A DNA stretch of 64,000 bases, from assembly GCA_026545225.1 (NCBI GenBank), contig CM048845.1, positions 95,668,533 through 95,732,532 on the forward strand, read 5' to 3'. A program made the position numbers and the translations under genes. Numbering within the stretch: position 1 is the first letter of the stretch; each line of letters opens with the position of its first letter. Positions 41,101 to 51,080 of this stretch are shown here, piece by piece. Origin of the DNA: Cornus controversa. Lineage: Eukaryota; Streptophyta; Magnoliopsida; Cornales; Cornaceae. Below the pieces are notes generated by a model. It made no database searches, had not been told where the DNA came from, and saw only the letters and a program-made list of their open reading frames with translations.

Positions 41101-42083
41101 GAGCCCTCCACCTTATTTTCCTAAAGAGATAAATCCACACAAATTGACAATGACAATAAATCTAACAAAGTGAGTAATGAATATTAAAAAAAAGGAAAAG
41201 AAAAGAAGAGGCAGGAGAACTCGTATAGTAACTGTAACTACATCAATACAAGTTCTGTGTAATATAAGGCTTCAGTACAAAGAAGTCAACTTAGAATTCT
41301 ACAATGTAAATTGTCGTATGATTAGCCAAGTAAATGAACTGCTTTTTTCTGTTGCCCCCTTCTAGCCTTGATTCTCGGGAAAGCGCAACTGTGAAGTATG
41401 CATCCCAAGTCTTGTACTATATATAAACACATACATATATATAAGCATCAAAATCAATATAATCAAGCTGACACAATACCTCATTGAAACATTTAAATAA
41501 ATATAAGAATTTTTACAGTTGTTCTAGCATGCCAAACTCGCGTCATTAGTGCAAAAACTAATCCAAAGTTCACTTGTCAATTCAACATTGGTTAGCATAT
41601 ATTGTTCGATTATGTATATGTATGTGTGTGTGTGCGCTTCAACTTTTTTTTCAAGGCAAGCAAGGAATTAACTCAAATTGATTGTAACCATTGATATCTC
41701 AGTTAGATATGCTTCTACTAAATCTATATAAGCATGATTCACATCATAAGTGCAAAAACTAATACAAAGTTCACTTGTCAATTTGATGTTGGTTAGCATA
41801 TATTGTTCAATTACGTGGGTGCGTGATGTAAATGCTTCTACTTAATCCACAGAATTTCACTCATAATCACTATGATTAAGGACATTTGATACCAAAAATT
41901 TCCGAATTAAATTAGACATTACAAAGAAATGTTTCGACGCCCAATTAATGCATCAAAACTAAAATTAAAAAAATTATAATAACAACCCAGAAATAGCACT
42001 AACCCATATCGACGATAGACTTCTCTGACACTGAGATCTTCGGGATCCAAGTAGCTCGGAGAAGTCTCCATATCAAACTCCAT
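17490..42083 (-). CDS. NUP107: NUP107, nuclear pore outer-ring scaffold nucleoporin
   Basis: Member of the Nup107-160 (Y) complex of the nuclear pore. The ATG is at 42081-42083, giving [21 protein letters not shown]. Coding exons from 5': 42004-42083, 40563-40942, 38440-38509, 37516-37631, 36371-36402, 36134-36256, 32751-32909, 30462-30554, 30222-30389, 29771-29869, 27565-27800, 27393-27450, 26152-26240, 25556-25687, 23547-23669, 22198-22296, 21899-22087, 21387-21561, 21113-21269, 20738-20940, 18805-18946, 17962-18122, 17661-17777, 17490-17564. They join to 1,092 codons including the stop, close to the Arabidopsis protein. Recognisable stretches are [71 protein letters not shown] and [11 protein letters not shown]. 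Phases agree at every junction. Exon 5 is only 32 bases, and the intron after exon 4 starts with GA instead of GT. Introns of up to 3.2 kb hold mobile elements. Confidence 0.93.
19027..19141. repeat. GT/GA dinucleotide tracts in a NUP107 intron
   Basis: Two short stretches of GTGTGTG followed by GAGAGAGA (about 19019-19046 and 19116-19142) lie in the intron between exons 20 and 21. Confidence 0.8.
24119..24758 (+). mobile_element. TRIM-like LTR retrotransposon in NUP107 intron 14
   Basis: The 5' LTR is 24119-24410, starting TGTTGGAG and ending TCAACA. The primer site TGGTGTCAGAGC (initiator tRNA-Met type) follows at once at 24411. A short internal part with repeated TCTTGGATC-like phrases runs to a G tract at 24593-24611, which occupies the place of a polypurine tract. 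The 3' LTR (24612-24758) matches only the last half of the 5' LTR and ends in the same TCAACA. Both sides carry the 5-base target duplication CTTAT (24114-24118 and 24759-24763). There is no coding capacity and the element is only 640 bases long, typical of TRIM elements. It has the antisense orientation to the host gene. Confidence 0.88.
24593..24611. repeat. Poly-G tract
   Basis: About 19 consecutive G at the inner edge of the 3' LTR of the TRIM-like element. Its length is likely unstable or poorly read. Confidence 0.8.
28801..28870. repeat. Direct tandem duplication, 35 bp x 2
   Basis: GATAGCTTTTTATATGCC and the bases after it, up to GAGCTGGATGA, occur twice without a gap in the NUP107 intron between exons 10 and 11. 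The two copies are identical by eye. Confidence 0.9.
29424..29662. mobile_element. MITE in NUP107 intron 10
   Basis: Imperfect terminal inverted repeats: GGTCTGCTTGGTTCAGTTCT at the left and, on the other strand of the right end, GAGATTGTTTGGTTCATTTCT. Flanks contain TTAA and CTAA, which fits a 3-base TTA/TAA duplication of PIF/Harbinger type but is not clean. The interior is A/T-rich without an open frame. Confidence 0.6.
31304..31327. repeat. (TTG)n microsatellite
   Basis: Run of GTT trinucleotides in the NUP107 intron between exons 7 and 8. Confidence 0.9.
33770..34270 (+). mobile_element. Possible LTR remnant in NUP107 intron 6
   Basis: The segment has a TATAAATAG box (34049-34057) followed by a pyrimidine-rich, leader-like stretch, as in plant LTR promoters. 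It differs in style from the surrounding intron. I could not find matching ends or a target duplication, so limits are approximate. Confidence 0.3.
35487..36085. mobile_element. GTGTCC-family inverted-repeat element, copy 3
   Basis: The left end AAGCATGAACAC and right end GGATCCATGCTT are inverted. Internal motifs such as GTGTCCGTGTCGGACACCGACAC and the right-end series of ATATCC/GTGTCGCC repeats match copy 4 at 43541 in reverse orientation. It lies in the large intron between NUP107 exons 6 and 7. Confidence 0.62.
36371..36402 (-). other. NUP107: NUP107 microexon 5 (32 bp)
   Basis: GCAG acceptor at 36403-36406 and GTGATT donor after 36371. It encodes [10 protein letters not shown], which links FGKG of exon 4 to [12 protein letters not shown] of exon 6 exactly as expected from the Arabidopsis protein. 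The open frame continues upstream of the acceptor for about 20 codons by chance or as a former exon extension. Confidence 0.8.
38076..38120. repeat. Compound (AC)n(AT)n(AG)n microsatellite
   Basis: Runs of CA, TA and GA dinucleotides follow one another in NUP107 intron 3. Confidence 0.9.
39808..39850. repeat. (AAT)n(AAG)n microsatellite
   Basis: AAT trinucleotides followed by AAG trinucleotides in NUP107 intron 2. Confidence 0.92.
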
Positions 42084-42147
42084 TTATGCGAAACAAGGTG
42101 AATGAAGTTTCTGAAACTTCTGATTCGAGATGGCCTAGGTGAAGCTT

Positions 42148-42155
42148 AAACCCTA
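42148..42155 (+). promoter_or_regulatory. Telo-box upstream of NUP107
   Basis: AAACCCTA lies 65 bases upstream of the NUP107 start codon. This motif is common near the transcription start of plant housekeeping and translation genes. Placement fits; function is inferred. Confidence 0.4.
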
Positions 42156-42399
42156 GAGTTTAAACGCGGGAAGGGTTTTAATTCATTCGTCTTCTACACT
42201 GTGAAAAGGTCGAGAGGGAGGTTCGAACCATGGACCTGGAACAATCGGAACGCTACTTTATATCTTTATTAGCCGCGTTCGGACTCGGGTGGGGTTGGGT
42301 GGGACGAGACTTTTCGGACTCAAGCTCGCTCATTTTTGGATCAAACAACCCAGGTATTGTTTGATTAAAGAGTAATGCCAGGAATTCGAATTGTTTAGC

Positions 42400-42950
42400 T
42401 CCATTGCATATGGTTCGGTTTCCTACGGTTCTTGGAGGAATCGGAACTAGAATTGGAGTCGTCCTAACGGTTCCTTGTTTTTTGGAATCGGAAGTAGAAC
42501 CGTTGGGAGGTAGAATCGAACCGAACCGAATCGTAGCCAACGATTCGGTTCGGTTCCGAACTGTGATTCTCCAATTTTTTTTTTTTTTTTCAATTGAGCA
42601 ATCTAATATATTGAATCAATATATAATATAATACAATATTATTGATAATAAATGTAGTTTAACCATATATGTTTGGTGTTCGTATAATATTATCATAATA
42701 TTATAATAGTAAATAAGTAATAAGACTAATAACTAATCTAATTATATAACTAATTTAACGGTTCCAATCGGTTCCGGTTCCTTGGAATTGTCACTTACGG
42801 TTCGGTTTGGTTCTGCTGGGCCTGGAACCGGAACCTGAACCATGTTCAACAGTTCTTTGAAAAATGGAACCGGAATCGTACCGACGGTTCGGTTCGGTTC
42901 AGGTACGGTTCCATATGGTTCCGGTTCCTACGGTTCTTTGTGCAGCCCTA
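42400..42950. mobile_element. GGTTC-rich repeat, hAT-like non-autonomous element
   Basis: Dense repeats of GGTTCGGTTC and GGTTCCGGTTCC, in both orientations, flank an AT-rich centre. The right end reads, on the minus strand, TAGGGCTGCACAAAGAACCG, which resembles the start of plant hAT elements. A matching left end was not found, so the element may be truncated. It lies just upstream of the NUP107 promoter region. Confidence 0.5.
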
Positions 42951-43540
42951 GCTCTACCTTGTAATGTCATAGTGATGTCGAAGTTCATCACTTCATACGC
43001 ATAACAATAATTTCGTACTAGTCAAATGAATCTCTAAATCATTATTCCTCGTAAAATTGAGACTTTTTTATATATTTATCTTTTTAAATATCTGTTTAAT
43101 GATAAGAGAAGTCTGTCTTATTTTAACTTTTATTCAATTTTAAATAACACTTGTTCTTTGATATTCTTATTGCCTTATCCCGTAAAGCATAATATCTAGC
43201 AAAGAGAATTTATATTCCTAATTTTAAAATGTAATCTTACACTCTACTTAATTTTTAAAATAAAGACATTTGTTTTTTTAGAAAAAATGTGAAAGTATTG
43301 TTTTGCCTTCAATATTAATAAATAAAATTATTTATGTTAGGACTGATGTCATAAAAAATATAAAATTATTTTTTATCCTAATAACCCTAAAGTCTAAACC
43401 ACCTATCAGTTCTCTCCATCTCTCCTCAAGACGTATCCGATTTCTAGTTATCTCCTCGAAGGAATACTGTATACAGCATTTTTAAACTTCTGAGTTCCCT
43501 TCCACAAAAAAGGTTATACTAGCGGATAAGAGGGAAGCTA

Positions 43541-44099
43541 GGAAGCACGGACACGGACACGGGACACGGGTACGACACGACACGGATATGGCGATACGGA
43601 AAATTTTAAAAAAATAGGACACGGACACGGCGAGGATACGGCTATAAAATAATAATATAATATATTAATATCTATTAATTATTCAATAAAAAAATACTAC
43701 ATTACATAAATACTTCAATTCATCATCAAATAATTAAAAACCAAACAAACTTATAAACAAAAATAGACAAATAGATTAAAATAAGTTAAAGAACCAGACT
43801 TATTTAGTCTTCTATATATATTTAGCTTAAATTTTAATCATAACTTAGTATAATATAATTTTCATTCGAAATATTTGAATATATATCACTGTTATAAAGT
43901 GTCCGATACGTCTTTGAAGAGTGTCCAAGAAGTGTCCGAGAAGTGTCTAAGGAGTGTCCGAGAAGTGTCCTAAAAAGAAAAATGTTAGGACACGGGTACG
44001 AAGTGTCCGACACGTGTCCGCGGAGTGTCCGAGTGTCCGACACGGTGTCCGAGTGTCCGACACGGGTACGGCACATTCGGTGAAGTGTCCGTGCTTTCT
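43541..44099. mobile_element. GTGTCC-family inverted-repeat element, copy 4
   Basis: The left end GGAAGCACGGACACGG and right end CCGTGCTTTCTA form terminal inverted repeats. The right third is an array of GTGTCCGA motifs in tandem (43900-44060). The left end matches the reverse of copy 3's right end closely, so both belong to one family. Confidence 0.66.
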
Positions 44100-44390
44100 A
44101 GGAGGGAAGTCATGTGTGTGTATATATACTTATATCATCGGTTTATATAACAATTATTTTAAAAACAATTTGTTTTTTACTTTAGTTAATGGTAGTTTAG
44201 TATTTTTAAAATATCTCACTAACAGATTTGAGGGTTAACTAACACCCAAACTTAAAAGGGATGTTGACTACAATTTTTTAAATAGTTTACATCTGTCGGT
44301 AATAAAGCAAAACCTTGAAGGAGGTATGGATAATTTACAAAAATATGGTAGGTGAAGATTTTGTAAATCCAAGTCAATATCTATAATTTA

Positions 44391-44972
44391 GGGCCCGTTT
44401 GGTAACCGTTTATGTTTTGTGTTTATTGTTTTAGTGTTTATATAAACAGTGTTTATATTACGATTTTATTTATCCATAAATATGAGTGTTGTTTGATAAC
44501 GAAAAAACGTTTGACTTATTTTAAATTTTTTTTTTTAGCATGGGTGCCCCTAAGTAACTATTTCTTATTATCAAGTATATTAGTAATTATTCATATTGTA
44601 TCCAATATTTTTTTCTTAAGGCAATTGATGCTCTTTAATTCTGTCCACACTTGATAATTCTAATATTTTGATCGTTGTATCAAATAATAGTCTTTTATAA
44701 TTTTTTTCTTTTCATTTTCTCACTTTTAGTTTTAATTTTTAATTAAAATAATATAATCACCATTTTAGATAAAAAAGAAATTTTTTTTTTTTTCATAAAC
44801 ATAAACAATAAACATAATTTTGGTATTTAGGATTTGAAGGCTTATGAACAGTGTTGTTTTAAAAACGTTTATACAATTTATAAACAAAACAAAAATTATC
44901 AAACGTGTTTATTCTAAAAATTTGTTTTTATAAACAATAAACACTAAACATAAACGGTTACCAAATGGGCCC
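44391..44972. mobile_element. PIF/Harbinger-type (Tourist-like) MITE
   Basis: Terminal inverted repeats GGGCCCGTTTGGTAACCGTT and, at the right, AACGGTTACCAAATGGGCCC, with one mismatch. Both ends are flanked by TTA (44388-44390 and 44973-44975), the target duplication typical of PIF/Harbinger. The inner parts also pair (GTGTTTATTG and CAATAAACAC). There is no transposase frame. Confidence 0.88.
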
Positions 44973-45282
44973 TTAGTGTCATGATTTTTTATTTTTTATT
45001 TTTGACAAGACAAAGTGTGAACCCAATCCATATCCAACCCATAACATTCGAATTAGATTCTAACGACCAAATACAGTAAAACATCGGCCAGGTACTAAGT
45101 TAATAATTTTATTAAATTTATAACATAATATATTTTAGAAATTCCCTTGTAGATTTTTATAGGTATTACTTATTACATAAATTAATAATTTTGTTAGAAG
45201 TACATATTGGACGGACTATGATATTATTTTGAAATATGAATATAGTGTTATTCGTTTTTTTTGACAAGATAAAATTTACAAG

Positions 45283-45284
<2 letters not shown>

Positions 45285-45323
<39 letters not shown>
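45285..45323. repeat. (AAT)n microsatellite
   Basis: Thirteen or so AAT trinucleotides in a gene-free, AT-rich stretch. Confidence 0.95.
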
Positions 45324-45324
<1 letters not shown>

Positions 45325-45552
45325 CTCTTGTTTTGAAAAAAATGTATATAAAATATCTTGTTAAATTAATAACTTATTAATTTATCGATAAATTAATATC
45401 TCGTTTAATTAATAGAATTTATGTGGTTCCAATGCTATTAATTTATAGAGGTTTTACTGTGTCTATATATATATATAAATATATGGTTGATTTGGGGTCC
45501 AATCTCGTGTTAAATCCAATCCATTTTTTGTTCGCTTGTGTCCATTTCAACC

Positions 45553-46112
45553 AAAAATATGATTGATCTTTTCATGATAATTCATACTCATTACTCAAAC
45601 CTTGTTTTGAAATTAAAATTCAAACATGTTTTAGAAAGGTTGTTGATATTGGCGATCGAACGATATCTTTAACCATAGGTGCTCTACCCTTTTTCTACTA
45701 AAATGAAATTACAAAAAAATTTCAAAATTCACTATTGAGGGTGGTACTTAGGTAGGCCAAGAGTTTAGTCCATGCCAAATCCAAAATTCTAATTTCTTAC
45801 CCCGCAGCAAGCCTAGATCTTAAGAAACCCATCGCATTTTAACTCGCGCTATACCACACAGGTTTCATGGGTATTTCAAATTTCTCGTATTGTTCCAAAT
45901 TTTAATAACTTATTAATAAATAAAATTACAATTCCACCTAGAAATGTGATTGATCTTTTCAAGATAATTCATACTCATTACTCAAACAGTGTATTAAAAT
46001 TAAAATTCAAACCTGTTTTAGAAAGGTTGTTGATATTGACGCTCTAATGATATCCTTAGGTGCTCCACCCCTTTTTCGACTAAAATGAAATTACAAAAAA
46101 GTCCCAAAATCC
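45553..46112. repeat. Direct repeat pair, about 170 bp each
   Basis: The segments 45553-45725 and 45946-46112 share a run that includes GATTGATCTTTTCA, ATTCATACTCATTACTCAAAC and TTTTAGAAAGGTTGTTGATATT. They are the same orientation, about 392 bases apart, and moderately diverged. No function is visible. Confidence 0.8.
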
Positions 46113-46144
46113 ACTAATCACAATCCTTATTTTTATATTTTGTA

Positions 46145-47020
46145 GGCCAAAAGCCCTCATGTGCTTTTTAAAAAGTGCAAGAAACCCCCCTATGTTATAT
46201 TTTGGACCATATCACACCCTCACATTTGCAAAAGTGAGCAAATCACCCCCTCTTGCATATATTATCATTTTCTATGACCATTTTACCCTTTTCATTATTA
46301 TAAAAAATAAAGAAAATAGAAGTTTTTTTATATTAAGTTTTTTTACCTTAATAAAAAAAGAGGAGGTTTTTTTCTGAAAAAATTTCTGGAAAAAAAAAAA
46401 CTCAAAATGCACAATTACATAATAAAAATTTTTAGATTTTTTTTTATTTTCTGGAAAATTTTCCATTAGAAAGAAGGGTTTTTTTTATATCAAGTATTTT
46501 TTTTACTTTAATAAAAAAAGGAGTTTTTTTCCCCAAAAAAAATTCTAGAAATAATTTATGGGGAAATAACTGAATATGCACAATTACTTAATAAAAAATT
46601 TTAATTTTTTTTTTGTTTTTCAAAAATTGTTTCTGGAACTTTTTCCATTAGAAATTTTTGAAATTTTTTTATTAAGGTAAAGAAAAACTTAATATAGAAA
46701 AAAAAACCCTCTTTTTCTAATGGAAAATTTTTTAGAAAACAAAAAAAAAATCAAAATTTTTTATTATGTAATGCATTTTTATTTTTATTTTTGAAAATTG
46801 ATATAACTTAATATAAAAGAAACTCTCTTCTCTCAATTGTTCTTTATTTATTTTTAATAATAGAAAGGATAAAATGGTCATAGAAAATGATAGTATGTGC
46901 AAGAGGGGGGTAATTTGCTCACTTTTGCAAATGTGAGGTTGTGATATGATCCAAAATATAGCATATGAGGGTTTGTTGCACCTTTCTAAAAGCACAGACG
47001 GGTTTTTGGCCTTTTGCCTA
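46145..47020. mobile_element. Long inverted-repeat (foldback) element
   Basis: The left arm runs inward from TAGGCCAAAAGCCC and the right arm ends GGCCTTTTGCCTA. Long stretches pair, for example ACCTCACATTTGCAAAAGTGAGC with its reverse at about 46915-46937, and TTTTCTATGACCATTTTA at 46270 with its reverse at about 46870. Arms exceed 200 bases, and even the T-rich centre is roughly symmetric. Flanks TATTTTGTA and TATTTTTTA could be a degenerate 9-base duplication, as in Mutator-like elements. Confidence 0.75.
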
Positions 47021-47179
47021 TTTTTTAATAACATAATCGCCCTTCTCTATCAATTTTAGTAGTGTGTTGAATTACAATTCCTTTCATATTCTCTCTCTCA
47101 CTCATGTTCTCTCTCTGAGGGAAAGAGGGGACTCAATGTTGCTTCAATTTAATTAAAATTATAAACCTGAAATGTAAAG

Positions 47180-47950
47180 ACCATGACCATTTTTGGCCAA
47201 TTTTTTATTTATTTATTTATTGTTATATAAGTTATTTAAATGATTATGTGCATGGTTTAAATGTGAAATACATATTTTGGGACTTTTATAAAAGCTCTGG
47301 AAAGTTTTGAGAGCGTTTGGTGCAATTTGAATTTTCAGGTCGGTGGGGAACAGGACGCGGGTCGGGTGAGCCAGAAAAATTGGACATTTTTTGAAAAATA
47401 CCAAATTTTGATATTAGACTAAATAAAATATTTGATGAATTATGGAATTGATATCGAGTCCGTAAGAACTTTCAAATTTGAAAATGAAGGTCGGGAAGGT
47501 ACGTTAAGTGATTAGTGGCGTTTTGGTAAAATGGCGAGGCTAGAACTATAAATAGAATAGAGAACAATTCAGCTCTCATTCCTATCAATATAGCAGCCGG
47601 CCAAAGAAGGTTTCCTCTCTCCACATTCTTCTTCTTCCTTCTCTCTTGAAATTGGAGGACTTTGAGCTTGGATTGGAAGATTCTGAAGAAGGAAAAGTTG
47701 TTTTATACGACAAGGGCTCGAGTTTGTGTGAGATATAAATTTGAAATTGACATATTTCGGTGATCAAAACCTGAGTGATCGAGTTATAATTCTCATATTA
47801 TTTTATGTAATCGATAGTCGACAACTTCGAGTTGATATTCAAGTACATGGATGCTGATAAATCAGTTAGAATATCATATAGTATAGGTAAGTATGGTGAG
47901 GACACTCTACACTTTATATTTTTTGAGCCTATTTTGAAAAATTAGGGTTT
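47180..47950 (+). mobile_element. Probable LTR fragment (gypsy-like style)
   Basis: A TATAAATAGAATAG box at 47548-47561 is followed by a leader rich in CT and GAAG repeats. Upstream phrases such as GGTACGTTAAGTGATTAG resemble LTRs of plant Ty3/gypsy elements. No paired LTR or target duplication was found in the window. Confidence 0.38.
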
Positions 47951-47984
47951 AAATGAAATTATTAGATTTTTTTAAAGTATAACC

Positions 47985-48085
47985 GGTCCCCAATATTTAA
48001 GACCGGTCCAACTTGTCTCAGCAGTTTAGTTTCTGCAGGTTTTTACAAAGCCCCACCGGTCCTCATTATTTGGCACCGGTCCCAC
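47985..48085. repeat. Cluster of ACCGGTCC motifs
   Basis: ACCGGTCC or CCGGTCC occurs four times within 100 bases (about 47981, 48001, 48056 and 48076), in two parallel pairs with similar surroundings. It may be part of the LTR that ends before the primer site at 48923. Confidence 0.6.
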
Positions 48086-48922
48086 TTAACCTGTTCCAAA
48101 TAGAAAATAGATTTTGATGAAAATTCTTATTTCTATTGGATTTGAAACTTCTAGGAGAGTTCTATTTTGGTATTTAACTTCTTTTCCAAGTAAAATTAGG
48201 ATTCTTTTGCCTATATATATGTATCTATGTTTTCTCTACAAATTAAGCCTGAAGAATAAATATTTTTGGAGAGAGAAAGTATATACAGTATAATTAGGGC
48301 TATATATTTTTAAGAACACACATCTATACTTCACGAGTGATATTTAGGATGGTGTTCTACTTTTGATTAGCTGCTCAAGAGACTACATCAAATCTTTTGC
48401 TGATCAGAACATTGGATTGATGGTTCTTCACTTGTTTGTTTGCTGAGGAAGAAAGGTGACCAAATCGCATTACGAAGGGAACGAAATACTTGCTGAGTAT
48501 TTTGGTTCTTCTAGTAACCTTTTGTAAGGATTGTGACGTTAGCCGAAAGTCTGCAGCAGTTGGACGTGTTGTCGCAATCATAAGCCTGAGGTATTCCACA
48601 TCAGATTCTTGAAAGAGTGAAGAGGGGTGTGAGTCTGAGACAGAGTCTGCTGTACTCTATTTCATCATAGTGGATTGGTTTTCTGAGGCTTTCTCCCTCC
48701 CTCCATGGTTATTCCCTCCTTGGGTTTCCATGTATATCTGGTACATTCTTTTCTTTACTTGCACTTTATTTATTTACTTGCTTTGTGAGATTGCTTAAGA
48801 ATTTTAATTAGACTTAAAATTGAATTAATTAAAAATTAAGCAAACGAGCAAGTGATCCTATTCACCCCCTCTCTAGGTTTTAAAATACTTTTCGCAACCG
48901 CTTTTGCACCACGCAACTCATA

Positions 48923-48935
48923 ATTGGTATCAGAG
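48923..48935 (+). other. Retrotransposon primer-binding site
   Basis: TTGGTATCAGAGC, complementary to the 3' end of initiator tRNA-Met, follows an LTR-like 3' end containing ATTCACCCCCTCTCTAGG (48859-48876), a typical phrase in plant Copia LTR ends. It lies about 80 bases before the gag start. Confidence 0.8.
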
Positions 48936-49013
48936 CAGTGTTCTCTAATTTGTGAGTATTTTCTTGCGAAGTATTTTTAAAATCAAAATTTATTTTTATT
49001 TTCAAAAATTATC

Positions 49014-51080
49014 ATGGAATCTAGTATGAAAGAGGGTGGATCAATTCAACGAACTCCTTTGTTTGATGATTCAAATTATACTTTCTGGAAGTATCGCATA
49101 AAGCCTTTTTGAAATTTCAAGGAGAGAGAGTTTGGATGGTTGTAGAGAATGACTATAAAATTCCTACCACTACCATTGGTGATGGTGATGCTGCTGTGAC
49201 TATAGAGAAGGATAAAATAACATGGTCTAATGTTGAGCATGAAGATGCTAATAATAACAACAAGGGTTTATATGCAATATTTAATTCTGTTGTTCCTTTT
49301 GAATTTGCTAGAATTTCTGTATGTTCCACTTTGAAAGAAGCATGGAATATTTTACAGGTAACTCATGAGGTTACTACTAAGGTAAGGAGATCTAAGTTAC
49401 AAATGTTTTTCACTAAATTTGAAACAATTAGAATAGATGATGATGAGATGTTTTCTGATTTTTATTCTAGGCTTAATAATATTATTCAAAGTAGTGCTAA
49501 CTTTGATAAGAAAATTCCTTCTTTTCAGATTATTAGAAAAATCATGAGATCATTGCCTGATAGGTTCCAAGTTAAGTTGAAAACCTTAGATGAGAGCAGA
49601 GATGTAGATTCAATGGAGGTGACTGAATTAGTTGGATCAATTCAAATTTTTGAGATGAAATATCCAAAGCTTCAGAAATTAAAAAATTTGACTTTAAAAA
49701 TCTCAAAGACTTCCAAGTCTTCAAGTTTGTCAAAAATTTCAAATTCTTCAAAATCTGAAGTTGAAAAAATTAAAAGTTTTGAATATGATTTAGATAATGA
49801 TGTTGCACTCCTTGATAGAAAATTTAGAAAGATTGTTGAATATGAAAAAGGTAGAAATTTGAGAAAAGGAATTCCTTCTAAATTCCGGAATCAAAGCTCA
49901 TCATCCAAAGGTAAGGAAAGGAAAGAGAAAGAAGATGACTCTAGGGAGATTGAACTTACTTGTTGGACATGTGGTGGTAAAGGTCATACATCTAATCAAT
50001 GTCCAAGTCCTAAGAAAAATAGCTTTAGTGCACTGAAAAGTTCAAAAACTAAAAAGAAAGCCATGAAAGCTATTATTTCTGAGTCTGAATTTTCTAACTC
50101 TGATAGTGATTCTTCTATTGAAAATGATTCTATTGCTTTTGTTGCTTTATTGAATGATGACATTGCTAATGATTCTTCTTTTGATGTAGGTGAAACAGAG
50201 GTGTACACTACTCTTAGTCAAGTAGGGTTTGATGATTCAGAAGTTGAGTAGTCTGATGTAGAACCATGTGAAATCAAGCTGCCAAAACTCTTTGAGAAAT
50301 TGCTGAAGGCTTATAATAAGAAATCTGAGAAGATAAAGTAAAAAAAATCTGAGAAAGAAACCTTGAAGAAAAAGAATGAAGATCAATTGAAGAAGATTAA
50401 AGAAAGTAAAATAGAAATTCTGAATCTTCAAGGAAAAGTCAAGTTTCTTGAAAATGAGGTAAGTCAAGCTATCTCTGCCAAAGATGTTCTTATTGCTAGA
50501 ATTAATTTTCTTGAGCTTGAATTGAAAAAATCACAAGAAAAATTAAATGCTTTTACTTCTGGACAGATTAAGCTTGATAGCATGATTAGTGTTGGAAAAC
50601 CTATAGGAGATAAAATTGGATTATGTCTTGTTAGGTCATCATCTAAGGGAAAAGTAATTTTTGTTAAACCCAAGAACTTGAATGTGTCTGAATCCAAACC
50701 TAAGCCTCATGTTGACTTTTTGCATGCTAATGTTGTGTCCAATATGCTTTATTGTTCTTTTTGTGGTAAGAACAGACATAGTCAACATTATTGCTATACA
50801 AAGAGAAGACATTCTAATTTTAATTTTCATGTGCATATTCTTTTGCTAAGAATATGGTTCATACTAAAAAGTCACATTATTGGAACAAACTCAAAAAATC
50901 TTAAGCTAAAAAGAATTCAAACAAGAATAAGAATATTTTTGTTTCTTCACATTACTTTCCTGATAAATTGCATGTTAAAACTATCTGGATGAAAAAGGAA
51001 AATTTGAAAAAATTTGTGCCTGTTGATACTATGGGATTTATTCCTAATAGGTCTTTGGGTGCAAAACCCCCTAACTAGGT
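49014..51080 (+). pseudogene. Copia-type retrotransposon gag, decayed
   Basis: The capsid-like region starts MESSMKEGG and includes FDDSNYTFWKYRIK, the usual opening of plant Copia gag. A one-base loss in a T run near 49105 breaks the frame, which continues to 50251 with a UBN2-type middle and the zinc knuckle CWTCGGKGHTSNQC. In-frame stops follow at 50249-50251 and 50339-50341. A coiled-coil, Lys/Glu-rich part and a second knuckle, CSFCGKNRHSQHYC, come next. A further frameshift near 50840 precedes the final VDTMGFIPNRSLGAKPPN. No protease, integrase or reverse transcriptase follows, so the element is truncated and inactive. Confidence 0.85.
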
